Origin: Marinoscillum sp964351625
Lineage (GTDB): Bacteria; Bacteroidota; Bacteroidia; Cytophagales; Cyclobacteriaceae
Length of the DNA: 64,000 nt
Direction of reading: 5' to 3'
Assembly (NCBI GenBank): GCA_964351625.1
Contig: CAYGOV010000002.1
Coordinates: 62,001 to 126,000, forward strand
Below are positions 24,218-33,118 of this stretch, piece after piece (position 1 is the stretch's first letter; the number at the start of each line of letters is the position of its first letter). Position numbers and translations under genes: made by a program. Under the pieces are notes generated by a model. That model was not told where the DNA came from. It worked only from the letters and a program-made list of their open reading frames with translations, and made no database searches.

Positions 24218-25399
24218 TTAAAATACTAATACTGCACGTGGATCAACCAGTCCGTCTAGCAGGGTAGAAGTACCACTTCCGTCCGCATTTGCTCGTTTTA
24301 TGGATCCTTCCAAATAATCAGCTCCAAGATCTGTCCAATATACTTTTCCACCAAAGTAGCAGAGTCCATAAGCTCTAGGCTCTACTAGATCGGCATATTT
24401 AGTTGGGCTAGAAAGATCACTAAGTGGTGCAAATGCCATGTTTTCACCACTGAAAGCATCATTGTAGTAAAGATTTCCTCCACCTATTGCGATACTATAG
24501 CCACCACCTGTGATAACTTTTGTCAATGCAGATCCGCTCGTATTTCCTTTCCATATACCATCCGCAGCATATCCAGAATCTTCTGCTCCAACATCATTCA
24601 CATAGATATCGCCAGTTGCTTGATCAATAGCAATTGCTGTAGGTACTTCAAGGTCTGCATCATCATAAAGCACAGTCGCTTCTCCTGCTGGTGTAACCTT
24701 ATAAACTACTGCACCCTCGCCAGTAATATCATCACCTCGGTCTGTTACATAAATATTCCCCTCTGCATCTAGCGCGAGTCCTGATGGATAATAAAAGACT
24801 CCAGTAACAATTGTTTTTTCACCAGAACCATCGATACCTGCCTCAAACAGATCGCCGTTATAGTTATCTAAATAATAGATTCTAGTGCCATCATTGCTTA
24901 AAGCTATCGGTAGATGTCTAGAACTTTCATCAGGATAGTTGGTCACTTCCTCAGATGAATTAGTGGCTCCAAATATTGTTTTATAGATGTTGTAATCTGT
25001 CACTAATCCTTCAGTAGCATCAAAGACGCCTTCCGTGAAAAACACATTAGGGTAACCTACAGTGATCAAAGTGTCTGAAGTAGCTGTCCCACCCTCACCT
25101 ACTACTGAGAAAGTGACCGTGAATGAACCTTCACTGCTATAAGTGTGTGATGGGCTTTCCTCTGTTGAGGTACCACCATCTCCGAATGCCCATTGGTAAG
25201 TAGTAGCTTCAGTGGCATTACTTGTAAAAGTAATTTCTTCACCTGCTACAGGAGTCAAGTTGGATACAGAGAAAGCCGCTACTGGTAAAGGAATGGGATC
25301 ATCTTCTTCCGATTCGCAAGAAGTAATTAGTAGAGATGCCCCGAATGCGAGGAGCATCATCAGATTTAACGATACATTTTTCATTGTTTTCATCTTCAT
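24218..25399 (-). CDS. PKD-domain / beta-propeller lipoprotein
   Basis: 393 residues. Lipoprotein signal ending LLITSCESEEDD, PKD domain (YQWAFGDGGTSTEESPSHTY, residues ~65-85), then propeller repeats (TRIYYLDNYNGDLFEAGIDG, GNIYVTDRGDD, GDIYVNDVGA, GKVYWTDLGADYLEGSIKRA). Same layout as the gene at 23018. Directly downstream of susD (19-base gap), the position of the surface-binding lipoproteins in polysaccharide utilisation loci. Ligand unknown; for this locus a beta-aspartyl polymer or its peptides is proposed. Confidence 0.85.
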   Translation of the reverse strand: MKMKTMKNVSLNLMMLLAFGASLLITSCESEEDDPIPLPVAAFSVSNLTPVAGEEITFTSNATEATTYQWAFGDGGTSTEESPSHTYSSEGSFTVTFSVVGEGGTATSDTLITVGYPNVFFTEGVFDATEGLVTDYNIYKTIFGATNSSEEVTNYPDESSRHLPIALSNDGTRIYYLDNYNGDLFEAGIDGSGEKTIVTGVFYYPSGLALDAEGNIYVTDRGDDITGEGAVVYKVTPAGEATVLYDDADLEVPTAIAIDQATGDIYVNDVGAEDSGYAADGIWKGNTSGSALTKVITGGGYSIAIGGGNLYYNDAFSGENMAFAPLSDLSSPTKYADLVEPRAYGLCYFGGKVYWTDLGADYLEGSIKRANADGSGTSTLLDGLVDPRAVLVF

Positions 25400-25418
25400 A
25401 ATTGTTTGTGTGTGGGAA

Positions 25419-26768
25419 TTAATAGTCTTTGTTTTGAGTCATTTTTGGGTGATTGTTTGCGTCTAGTTCTGATTGTGGAATCGGGAAGAGCAGTTGGCTT
25501 TCTGAGGTGATACCTTTTGCGTTACCCAAAATTCCAAGAGCAGAACCTGTTCGGATAAGATCGAACCAACGGTGACCTTCTCCTATAAATTCTTTCCTTC
25601 TCTCTAGTAATATGGCTTGACGAAAAGCGGCCTGTGTGGGGACATTATTAGCGTCCAATGAATCCAATCCAGCTCTATTGCGGATGGAATTGATCAAATC
25701 GAAGGCTTCTCCATTTCCATCATAAGCCTGCTCATTGAGGGCCTCTGCTCGCATTAGCAATACATCAGCATAGCGAAGCACTATTGAGTTATCTGAGTCC
25801 AAACTGATGTTAGTGTATTTATTGCAATAGAGGTCACTACCGCTTGCTTGGGCTGATACAGAAGTTCTGTTATCATCACTTGTGAAGAGATTAAATGCGC
25901 CTGATGCAAGGGCCACTTCATAGCGTGCACTTGGTTGAAAATAATCCGCCAATGCGTTTACGTCATTATCTGAAAAGTCAATTTGAAAGATTATCTCGTC
26001 GTTTTCATTGGCCTCATTGAAGATTTCCGCGTAGCTACTACCTTCTTGAAGCACGTATCCAAAGGTCATGATCGAACTAGTCGCTTCTATTACGGCTGAG
26101 TATTCCTTCTGAAATAGGCTTGTACGTGCCAGCAGTGCATAAGCGGCTCCTTCCGATGCAATTATCGAATTTCCTTTCCCCGTTCCTTCAAGGTTCATAA
26201 TAGCTTCCTCAAGGTCGGTCTTGATTTGATTGTAAACCTGATCAATACTTACGCGTGGCACATCTACTTCCTCGGGAGAGATACCTAATGTTGGCGCTGT
26301 TTTAACTGGTACCGCACCAAATGCCTTTACCAAATTGAAATGGCATAGTGCACGTATGAAAAGCAACTCTCCTCTGAAGGTATTTTTTTGCGTTTCTGAA
26401 ACACCATTTACGTTATCCAGATTTGCCAAAACAACATTTGCTCGATTGATCACATCATAATGAGCATTCCAAATACCCTCAATTCGGATGTTGTTTGGTG
26501 TGATTCGGTTGTTGAATACTTCACGATATGCAATACGGCTACCCACGGCTTCCAGATTATCTGCAGCCAGATCTCCGAAAATCATCAGTTCTTGCGCAAT
26601 GTCTCCATTTTGCAAGCCGTCATAAACTCCAGCAACAGCGGCACGGAGACCTTTTTCGGTAGTGATCGCATCCTCTGCTGGGATTAGGTCAGTGGGTGCC
26701 ACGTCGAGTGGGTCACATGATGCGATCATTAAGAATACTCCCCCGATTAGAAATGTGAGTTTTTTCAT
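25419..26768 (-). CDS. SusD/RagB-family nutrient-binding outer-membrane lipoprotein
   Basis: 449 residues. Lipoprotein signal (FLIGGVFLMIASCDPLDVAP), N-terminal SusD motif AVAGVYDGLQ and tetratricopeptide-like helices, then the C-terminal SusD signature: VLRYADVLLMRAEALN, INSIRNRAGLDSL, ILLERRKEFIGEGHRWFDLI and LFPIPQSELDANNHPKMTQN. It forms the lid over the SusC transporter encoded upstream (4-base gap). It is shorter than many SusD proteins (500-550), which fits RagB-type peptide-binding members, but length alone does not define the ligand. Confidence 0.93.
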   Translation of the reverse strand: MKKLTFLIGGVFLMIASCDPLDVAPTDLIPAEDAITTEKGLRAAVAGVYDGLQNGDIAQELMIFGDLAADNLEAVGSRIAYREVFNNRITPNNIRIEGIWNAHYDVINRANVVLANLDNVNGVSETQKNTFRGELLFIRALCHFNLVKAFGAVPVKTAPTLGISPEEVDVPRVSIDQVYNQIKTDLEEAIMNLEGTGKGNSIIASEGAAYALLARTSLFQKEYSAVIEATSSIMTFGYVLQEGSSYAEIFNEANENDEIIFQIDFSDNDVNALADYFQPSARYEVALASGAFNLFTSDDNRTSVSAQASGSDLYCNKYTNISLDSDNSIVLRYADVLLMRAEALNEQAYDGNGEAFDLINSIRNRAGLDSLDANNVPTQAAFRQAILLERRKEFIGEGHRWFDLIRTGSALGILGNAKGITSESQLLFPIPQSELDANNHPKMTQNKDY

Positions 26769-26772
26769 CAGC

Positions 26773-29718
26773 TTAAAATTTTATGTTGATTCCGCCCATG
26801 ATTGATCTAGGCTGTGGGAAGGTGAAAAAGTCTGTTCCTGCTCTTATTGGGTCTATGCCCGAATAGTTAACTTCAGGATCATAGCCTGTGTAGGCTGTAA
26901 GTACCCAAAGGTTCTGCATGTTCATATACACACGTACAGACTTTAGATGTGCTTTTTCTACCCAAGTTTTTGGTAAAGTATATCCGAGTGAAACGTTCTT
27001 TAATCTAAGGAATGACCCATCTTCTAAGTAGTGTGATGTTATGTCATTATTGAACTGTCCATTGGCTCTCGGCACAGGAACACGATCGCCTGGCTGTCTC
27101 CACCTTTTTTGGATGGTCGTGAGCTGGTTGTCATTATCACCAAACGTCATATTTTCGGCGTATTGGCGAACTCCATTATAGATATCATTACCCACTGTAA
27201 ACTGTAAGAAAATGGATAAGTCAAATCCTTTGAAACTGAAAGTATTTGTCAAACCACCGTAGAAATCGGGGTTTGGATTACCAGCTACTTTACGATCAGC
27301 ATCAGTGACGGCACCATCTTTATTTTCATCTTTAAAAACCAGGTCGCCAGTCGAAGGGTCTACACCGAGTGATTCTAGCATATAAAAAACACCGATGGGC
27401 TGATCCACTAAAACACTGTTGCTACCTCGACCTACGTCGGTGATTGGTTGATCATTGTATAGTTCGGTTACTTTGTTTCGGTTACTGGAAATATTAAAGT
27501 TGGTAGTCCATTTCATGGGTCCGTCAAGTAAAACTCCATTTGCTGAAAACTCTAAGCCTTGGTTTTTGAGTTTACCGACATTAGCACTTACTGAGGTGAA
27601 GCCAGAAGAACCAGGCAGAGGCCTAGCGAGTAAAAGATCATTGGTTTTGTTATAGTAGTAGTCTACGGTGAAAGCAAGTCGATCTTTCAAAAAACCTAAA
27701 TCCAAACCAATGTCGAGTTGAGCAGTATTTTCCCACTTCAAATCTGGGTTTGGGATACTTCTAGGCACTATTCCTGGATTGTTAGCATAGTTGAAGCCAG
27801 AGGCATAGGCATTTAAGTATCTGAAGCGTCCTATCTGATCATTTCCTGCTAGACCGTAGCCTACTCGGAATTTTAGATCACTAAGGAATGAGGCATTATC
27901 TAAGAACGCTTCATCAGAAATTCTCCAGGCGAGCGATGCTCCTGGGAAATATCCAAATTGATTGTTTTGACCAAAGTTGGAGGATCCATCTCGTCTTACA
28001 TTGGCAGTGAGTATGTATTTATTGGCCAGTACAAATTTAGCTCTGGCAAAAAAGGAGCTAATACCAAAATCTTGGGCAAATGAGGAAGCCTCTTCAATTG
28101 TGGATGCTGAGACAAGGTATTCAAGTTGATCTGATGGAAAATTGATACCTCTTATGAAATTGGAAGATTCGTTTTCGGTCTCAAAACTATATCCGAGGAG
28201 TAAGGAAACATCTAGATTATCCACAATCGCAAAATTGTAGCTCAAAGTACTCAGCTGAGTGATTCGCTTTACCTCTGTTCTTGCAGATATACCTATTCCA
28301 TTACTTTCTGCGCCACGATCTGTAGTAGTAGGCTCATATCTTTTTTCGTTCAGTCCATAATAATCGAATCCCCATTGATTCATAAAGGTAATTCCGGGAA
28401 TGAGATCGTACTCCCAACTCACATTGGAGATATTACGGAAGGTCTTGGCTTCATTAATAGCCTCTTTGCCCACAGCCACAGGATTGTCCCAAAATCCCTC
28501 TTCCAAATAATTGCCATTTTCATCTTTCACAGCATATACAGGAGGTTTAGAGATAGCACTAGGCAACACACCATTGATACTTTGATCTCCTGGCACACGA
28601 TTGTTAAGGGAGCTGGTGATTCCTGTTTTTAGGCTAAACCTGAAGCGATCTGTTACTTTATGATTAAGGTTCAATCGCCCATTAATTCTTTGATAATCAG
28701 TACCTATGACAATTCCTTGTTGATCAAACAAGCTCCCAGAGACAAAGTAATTCGTTTGATCAGTACCGCCATTTGCAGACAAGTTGATAGAAGAAATCGG
28801 TGCTTCTCTGAACACTTCATCTTGCCAATCTACGTCTGTATTCGGATCAAATCCAGCACCTGATCCTGGTGAACTTTCATTGAGATAATCAATGAATTCT
28901 TGTGAGTTGAGAAGGTCTAGTTTCTTTCTAACCTGCTGTATACCAGTATAAGTATCTACGGTGAATTGAGTCTTGCCTGATTTACCAGATTTGGTAGTAA
29001 TAAGTACCACGCCATTGCCCGCTCTAGCTCCATAGATAGAAGCCGCAGAGGCGTCCTTGAGAACCGAGATACTTTCAATGTCATTTGGGTTGATATCAGC
29101 GAGTGCATTGATTCCTTGACCTTCAAAGCCAATTTGACCAAAGTCTCCAGTGGTCATTGGCACACCGTCTATGACATAGAGAGGCTGAGTACCAGCACTT
29201 ATTGAGTTAGCACCACGGATTTGTACGGAGATGGCCGAACCAGGTGTTCCTGAATTTTGAGTGACTTGTACCCCAGCGGCTTTAGCTTGAAGTGCACCAT
29301 CCAAACCTGCGTTTGCGCCATAGGATAACCTTTCAGATCCGATAGATGTGATTGCCCCAGAGAGAAGTTTTTTACTAGTAGAGCCATAACCCACCACTAC
29401 CACTTCGCCAAGCTGAGTTACGTCCTCTTCCATGGACACATCAATTGTTGATCGTCCATTCATAGGAACTTCAAGCGCTTTCATTCCTATGAAAGTGAAA
29501 GAGAGAACAGTAGCACTTTCCGGATCAACAATTAGCTTGTACATCCCATCAAAGTCTGTGATAGTTCCCGTATTTTGACCAACGACTTTCACCGTTACTC
29601 CAGGGAGACCTTCGCCATTTTTGGAGTCAGTCACCTTACCCGTGACAGACTGCTGCGCTGTGGCTATTGCGCAAATGAGGATCATAGCTATAGCTACGAG
29701 CTTACTCTTATAATCCAT
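26773..29718 (-). CDS. SusC/RagA-family TonB-dependent outer-membrane transporter
   Basis: 981 residues. Signal peptide, then a CarboxypepD_reg-like domain (VTGKVTDSKNGEGLPGVTVK) at residues ~24-105, TonB-box-proximal EVVVVGYGS, plug domain with the SusC signature YVIDGVPM and SISVLKDASAASIYGARAGN, and a ~750-residue 22-strand barrel ending FPQPRSIMGGINIKF. It imports substrates captured by SusD using TonB energy. Upstream gap of 261 bases separates it from the T9SS-tailed S51 gene. No sigma/anti-sigma extension (no STN domain), so no ECF-type transcriptional feedback is expected through this protein. Confidence 0.95.
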   Translation of the reverse strand: MDYKSKLVAIAMILICAIATAQQSVTGKVTDSKNGEGLPGVTVKVVGQNTGTITDFDGMYKLIVDPESATVLSFTFIGMKALEVPMNGRSTIDVSMEEDVTQLGEVVVVGYGSTSKKLLSGAITSIGSERLSYGANAGLDGALQAKAAGVQVTQNSGTPGSAISVQIRGANSISAGTQPLYVIDGVPMTTGDFGQIGFEGQGINALADINPNDIESISVLKDASAASIYGARAGNGVVLITTKSGKSGKTQFTVDTYTGIQQVRKKLDLLNSQEFIDYLNESSPGSGAGFDPNTDVDWQDEVFREAPISSINLSANGGTDQTNYFVSGSLFDQQGIVIGTDYQRINGRLNLNHKVTDRFRFSLKTGITSSLNNRVPGDQSINGVLPSAISKPPVYAVKDENGNYLEEGFWDNPVAVGKEAINEAKTFRNISNVSWEYDLIPGITFMNQWGFDYYGLNEKRYEPTTTDRGAESNGIGISARTEVKRITQLSTLSYNFAIVDNLDVSLLLGYSFETENESSNFIRGINFPSDQLEYLVSASTIEEASSFAQDFGISSFFARAKFVLANKYILTANVRRDGSSNFGQNNQFGYFPGASLAWRISDEAFLDNASFLSDLKFRVGYGLAGNDQIGRFRYLNAYASGFNYANNPGIVPRSIPNPDLKWENTAQLDIGLDLGFLKDRLAFTVDYYYNKTNDLLLARPLPGSSGFTSVSANVGKLKNQGLEFSANGVLLDGPMKWTTNFNISSNRNKVTELYNDQPITDVGRGSNSVLVDQPIGVFYMLESLGVDPSTGDLVFKDENKDGAVTDADRKVAGNPNPDFYGGLTNTFSFKGFDLSIFLQFTVGNDIYNGVRQYAENMTFGDNDNQLTTIQKRWRQPGDRVPVPRANGQFNNDITSHYLEDGSFLRLKNVSLGYTLPKTWVEKAHLKSVRVYMNMQNLWVLTAYTGYDPEVNYSGIDPIRAGTDFFTFPQPRSIMGGINIKF

Positions 29719-29979
29719 AACAAAACAGATTAGTGTATACTTACTTGAGAAAATAAATTGAAAGAAGTGATCTTAAAATCTTTTAGGATTTAAGATGCTA
29801 AAAGTGGGAAGGGAAAGACTAGCAATTAAAGATCGGCTGAAGGTTCAGTAGGCTTACTGACTTCTTCGCCTGATTAGGAATTTCTTTATTGATGACAAAG
29901 TTCATTTTGATAATCTTTGAGATGAAGTTAAGAAATTCTTGAAATAAAAAAAATAGTTCATTGTTAATTTATTAAATAT

Positions 29980-31929
29980 CTATCTTATCACTAACCGATT
30001 CTCCAATGATCGGCCTGATTTATTGGCAATAATCAAATAAACACCCGTCTTCAGAGACTTCACATCAATCTCATCAGTCACAATTCCTTGACTTATAATT
30101 TTACCATCTAAATCCACTATCTGGTAATATCCACCTAGAAAGCCTTCCAAAGTCAAATAACCAGAACTGGGATTTGGGTAGACTTTAAAGCTATTTTCAG
30201 CCAGATAATTACTTAGCGTAAGTGGCTCTTCGAAAGAGTAGTTTTCATCTTCGGTTTTTAAGACACTACCTAGCATCATTTTTTGACCTTCCAACAATAC
30301 TTTATAAATAAGTTGATCTGTACCAATGACGTTTCTTGTACGAGCAAAACCACCAATGGAACCATCGTTGATGAGAGCTACCGTAGGAAATTCTCCATGA
30401 TGATAAGCAATTGCATTATCCGACTCTGGAGAGATATTTAGAAAACTGCCTCGATTTAGGTAAAAACCAGAGGCGAGTTTATGTTGCATCATGGCAAAAG
30501 ATACAGACGAGACATTATTCTCATAGTAATCTGAAGTACTAGCTTCTATAGTGTTGGACATGATGAATGTTCGTTTAAGTAAACCGAGCCCACTTTCAAA
30601 TTTTAGCCGGTTTCTATAGGAAGCTTCTTCATCTGTGATATTATTGGTGCAAAAGTAGGCGCCAGCCAATTCGCTCGATTGACCAATGAAAGCTGTGATG
30701 ATATTATTTCTTTTTACATGTTTTGCAAGTAGTGTTCCAGTGGGGCCACCTTTTACAAAAGGCATTAAACTTCCTTTGTTTTCTAGGTGAAAAAGAACTT
30801 TCACAGACCTCTTTATTGCATTACGAAGATCAACGCTATCTGAGGAATTACTTGCGTTTGATACCTCCAGCATCCGAATATTTGTTGCAGGGAGGTATTC
30901 TTTTAATAGAATACTTTTTGTGGGTTGATCTGAGACTATCAAAACTGGATCAGACATTGATCCAAGACCATCGAAGTATTCCAACATTTTAATATTTTGT
31001 TCAATTGGGTCGCTCCCTGAAAGTATTACGGTATAATTACCAGTTTCTTCGTTTTGAATTGGAGCAATGATTTCATTTCCACCTAACGAAATGAGCATTT
31101 GATTTTGTAAATCATATTGGCCACTATCAAGCAGTTGAATACTAGCTAAGGAATCAATTGAGAATTGATTTTCAGTGATATCAATTTCTGAAGGAAAGAA
31201 AAGTGATATACCGCCGGTACCTATCGCAGTACCCATCATTTTACTATCAATGCAAAAAGCCATTTTGTCATCGGCAGCAATACCATTTATCAGCTCGCCA
31301 GTGTCCTTATACCATCGCGCTAAAAAGGCTAATAGTCGCAGCGACCTTCCTCTTTCTATGAAATGGGTATCGGTGATATAATTAGGTAAAATCTGGACAA
31401 AGTCATTGCGGAGCGTGATATCAGGATCTTCAAGGTCAAGCAAACCCTCATCTGGATAGACGGATCTTTTTTCTGCGGTGTAGCTTATTCCAGATAATAT
31501 GGCCATCCCTGCAGAGGTGCCACCAATCACACCACCTTGGGCATATTTATCGCTGATAGCATCTGTCACTTTTGTGTCCTTATAAGTAGTATAGTAGTTG
31601 GATTGGTCTCCTCCCTTAAGAAAGAAGAAATCAAATTTCATGAGGTAATCATACAAGGTGTCTTGCATAGCTAGCGAGCGTGAATTGATTTTCACGTTTG
31701 TAGCTTCTAATGCACCCAAGTCATAGAAGTAGTTAGGCAAGTCTTGAGACTCATCATAGTAGCTGATAATTGCCACTTTTTTGTTTGTAGCTTGATTTAC
31801 AGCCCAACCGTATGCAGGATCGCTCCAAGCTCCTTCCGCACCTCCACCTACCAATAATAAGTGGCCTTGAGCAAACGAGCTTATCACAATCACAGATGCG
31901 AAAAGCAAAAGAGAAACGCGAAGTTTCAT
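29980..31929 (-). CDS. T9SS-exported cyanophycinase-family (S51) protein
   Basis: 649 residues. Signal peptide ending SSFAQ, then an S51 domain: HLLLVGGGAEGAW, FFFLKGGDQSNYYTTY (GGDQ motif), GGVIGGTSAGMAILSG with the nucleophile Ser, and ITDTHFIERGRSLRLLAFL. Residues ~290-570 hold a further region without a motif I recognise, partly a second S51-like or flavodoxin-like fold (PIEQNIKMLEYFDGLGSMSD, DPVLIVSDQPTKS). The C-terminus (FKVYPNPSSGYLTL ... LKTGVYLIIANKSG ... LVIR) is a T9SS type A sorting domain. So it is placed on or released from the cell surface, where it could cut insoluble cyanophycin before SusCD uptake. Confidence 0.87.
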   Translation of the reverse strand: MKLRVSLLLFASVIVISSFAQGHLLLVGGGAEGAWSDPAYGWAVNQATNKKVAIISYYDESQDLPNYFYDLGALEATNVKINSRSLAMQDTLYDYLMKFDFFFLKGGDQSNYYTTYKDTKVTDAISDKYAQGGVIGGTSAGMAILSGISYTAEKRSVYPDEGLLDLEDPDITLRNDFVQILPNYITDTHFIERGRSLRLLAFLARWYKDTGELINGIAADDKMAFCIDSKMMGTAIGTGGISLFFPSEIDITENQFSIDSLASIQLLDSGQYDLQNQMLISLGGNEIIAPIQNEETGNYTVILSGSDPIEQNIKMLEYFDGLGSMSDPVLIVSDQPTKSILLKEYLPATNIRMLEVSNASNSSDSVDLRNAIKRSVKVLFHLENKGSLMPFVKGGPTGTLLAKHVKRNNIITAFIGQSSELAGAYFCTNNITDEEASYRNRLKFESGLGLLKRTFIMSNTIEASTSDYYENNVSSVSFAMMQHKLASGFYLNRGSFLNISPESDNAIAYHHGEFPTVALINDGSIGGFARTRNVIGTDQLIYKVLLEGQKMMLGSVLKTEDENYSFEEPLTLSNYLAENSFKVYPNPSSGYLTLEGFLGGYYQIVDLDGKIISQGIVTDEIDVKSLKTGVYLIIANKSGRSLENRLVIR

Positions 31930-32169
31930 AAGAGTTGAGAAATTTGAAAAGGGACTAACTAATTGAACTAGAGGGAATTGTGTTCAATTCAACAGTTGAA
32001 TACTGGTTGAAGATTGCGCAGATGCACTGGCTTGAAAAGGAGATATTCTATTGAAGTCACGGCTAAATATAACTAAGGATTTCAAATAGCAAGCCTTTTT
32101 ACTTTTGATTTTTTAGAATTTGCAGATTTGAATGCGTGGAAGTATGGCCTATTCGAATCACTAGAAAGC

Positions 32170-32192
32170 AAAAAAGCCATCCCTTGGGATGG
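32170..32192 (-). terminator. Rho-independent terminator
   Basis: Minus strand: CCATCCC/GGGATGG (32177-32183 and 32186-32192) with a 2-base centre, extended by GC, followed by a T run (the A run at 32170-32175 on plus). It ends the IscA-type gene 25 bases after its stop codon. Confidence 0.8.
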
Positions 32193-32216
32193 TTTCATTA
32201 TCTTAAAATATTTTTC

Positions 32217-32543
32217 TTATACGGAGAAACTCTCGCCACATCCGCAGGTGCGTGAGGCGTTTGGATTGATAAATTGAAATCCTTTGCCGTTGAGCCCATC
32301 AGAGAAATCCAGTGTCGTCCCTAGTAAGTAGAGCATGCTTTTCTTATCAACGATGACTTTTACGCCTTTATCTTCAAAGATCTCGTCACTTGGCGTCAAC
32401 TCCTGGTCGAAAAGCAAATCATACATCAGCCCAGAGCAACCTCCACCTTTCACAGCCACACGAATGTTATGCTCTGCAGAATGACCTTCCTCCGATCTAA
32501 GCGCCAATATTCTATCTTTTGCTTTGTCTGTTACGTTAATCAT
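32217..32543 (-). CDS. A-type iron-sulfur carrier protein (IscA/SufA/ErpA family)
   Basis: 108 residues. VAVKGGGCSGLMYDL holds the first conserved Cys and the C-terminal SRTCGCGESFSV holds the Cys-Gly-Cys pair; together these three bind the iron or cluster in A-type carriers. Typical family length. It delivers Fe-S clusters to apoproteins in the cytoplasm. Single gene with its own terminator; no other suf/isc genes are adjacent, so which subgroup (IscA, SufA or ErpA) it belongs to is left open. Confidence 0.93.
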   Translation of the reverse strand: MINVTDKAKDRILALRSEEGHSAEHNIRVAVKGGGCSGLMYDLLFDQELTPSDEIFEDKGVKVIVDKKSMLYLLGTTLDFSDGLNGKGFQFINPNASRTCGCGESFSV

Positions 32544-32695
32544 GTTCTTTAATTGGTTTAATGCTTTGATCGTATTGATTCTTTATCTGGCTTATCGAGA
32601 AGCCTTAGAATCTAAAAATGTATCAACATCCAAAACCCTTCGGTTCCCCGAAAAGTTTCTTCATTTTTGCAAAATTAATACATAATCAACAGACC

Positions 32696-33100
32696 ATGAT
32701 CAGGATAGAGCACATTGGTATAGCGGTAAAGGAACTGGACAAGGCCAATGAGCTTTTTGCTAAACTCTTTGATGAGGAATCTTATAAGTCAGAAAAGGTT
32801 GATTCAGAGGGAGTGACCACTTCTTTCTTTAAAATTGGCCCAAACAAAATAGAACTTTTGGCGGCCGATGGTGAGGACAGTGCTATCGCTAAGTATTTGA
32901 ATAAAAGGGGTGAAGGCATTCATCACATTGCATTTGAAGTAGATGACATCTATGTCGAGATGGATCGATTGTCCAAAAAAGGGTTTGAGCTCATAAATAA
33001 AGAACCAAAAGCAGGTGCAGACAATAAGTTGATCTGTTTTCTTCACCCAAAAAGCACCAATGGTGTCTTGGTGGAGCTTTGTCAAGAAATTAAACATTAA
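32696..33100 (+). CDS. mce: Methylmalonyl-CoA epimerase
   Basis: 134 residues from the ATG at 32696 (MIRIEHIGIAVKELDKANEL), the normal family length; an in-frame ATG at 32618 would add 26 non-conserved residues that overlap the promoter region and is rejected. HIGIAV, VTTSFFKIGPNKIELL and EGIHHIAFEVDDI are the glyoxalase-fold repeats with metal ligands His, Glu, His; CFLHPKSTNGVLVELCQ closes the domain. It interconverts (R)- and (S)-methylmalonyl-CoA in propionate metabolism. The next gene, thiL, begins 18 bases later. Confidence 0.93.
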   Translation: MIRIEHIGIAVKELDKANELFAKLFDEESYKSEKVDSEGVTTSFFKIGPNKIELLAADGEDSAIAKYLNKRGEGIHHIAFEVDDIYVEMDRLSKKGFELINKEPKAGADNKLICFLHPKSTNGVLVELCQEIKH

Positions 33101-33118
33101 TAGTAAAAGTAGGAGCGT

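Noticed and set aside
22175..31929. S51 proteins as alpha-aspartyl dipeptidase (PepE)
   Set aside because: Both have export signals, the GGDQ motif and longer C-termini typical of cyanophycinases; PepE is a short cytoplasmic enzyme. Activity still needs proof.
32618..32695. N-terminal extension of methylmalonyl-CoA epimerase
   Set aside because: The 26 extra residues do not resemble the family and coincide with the probable promoter; ATG at 32696 gives the normal length.
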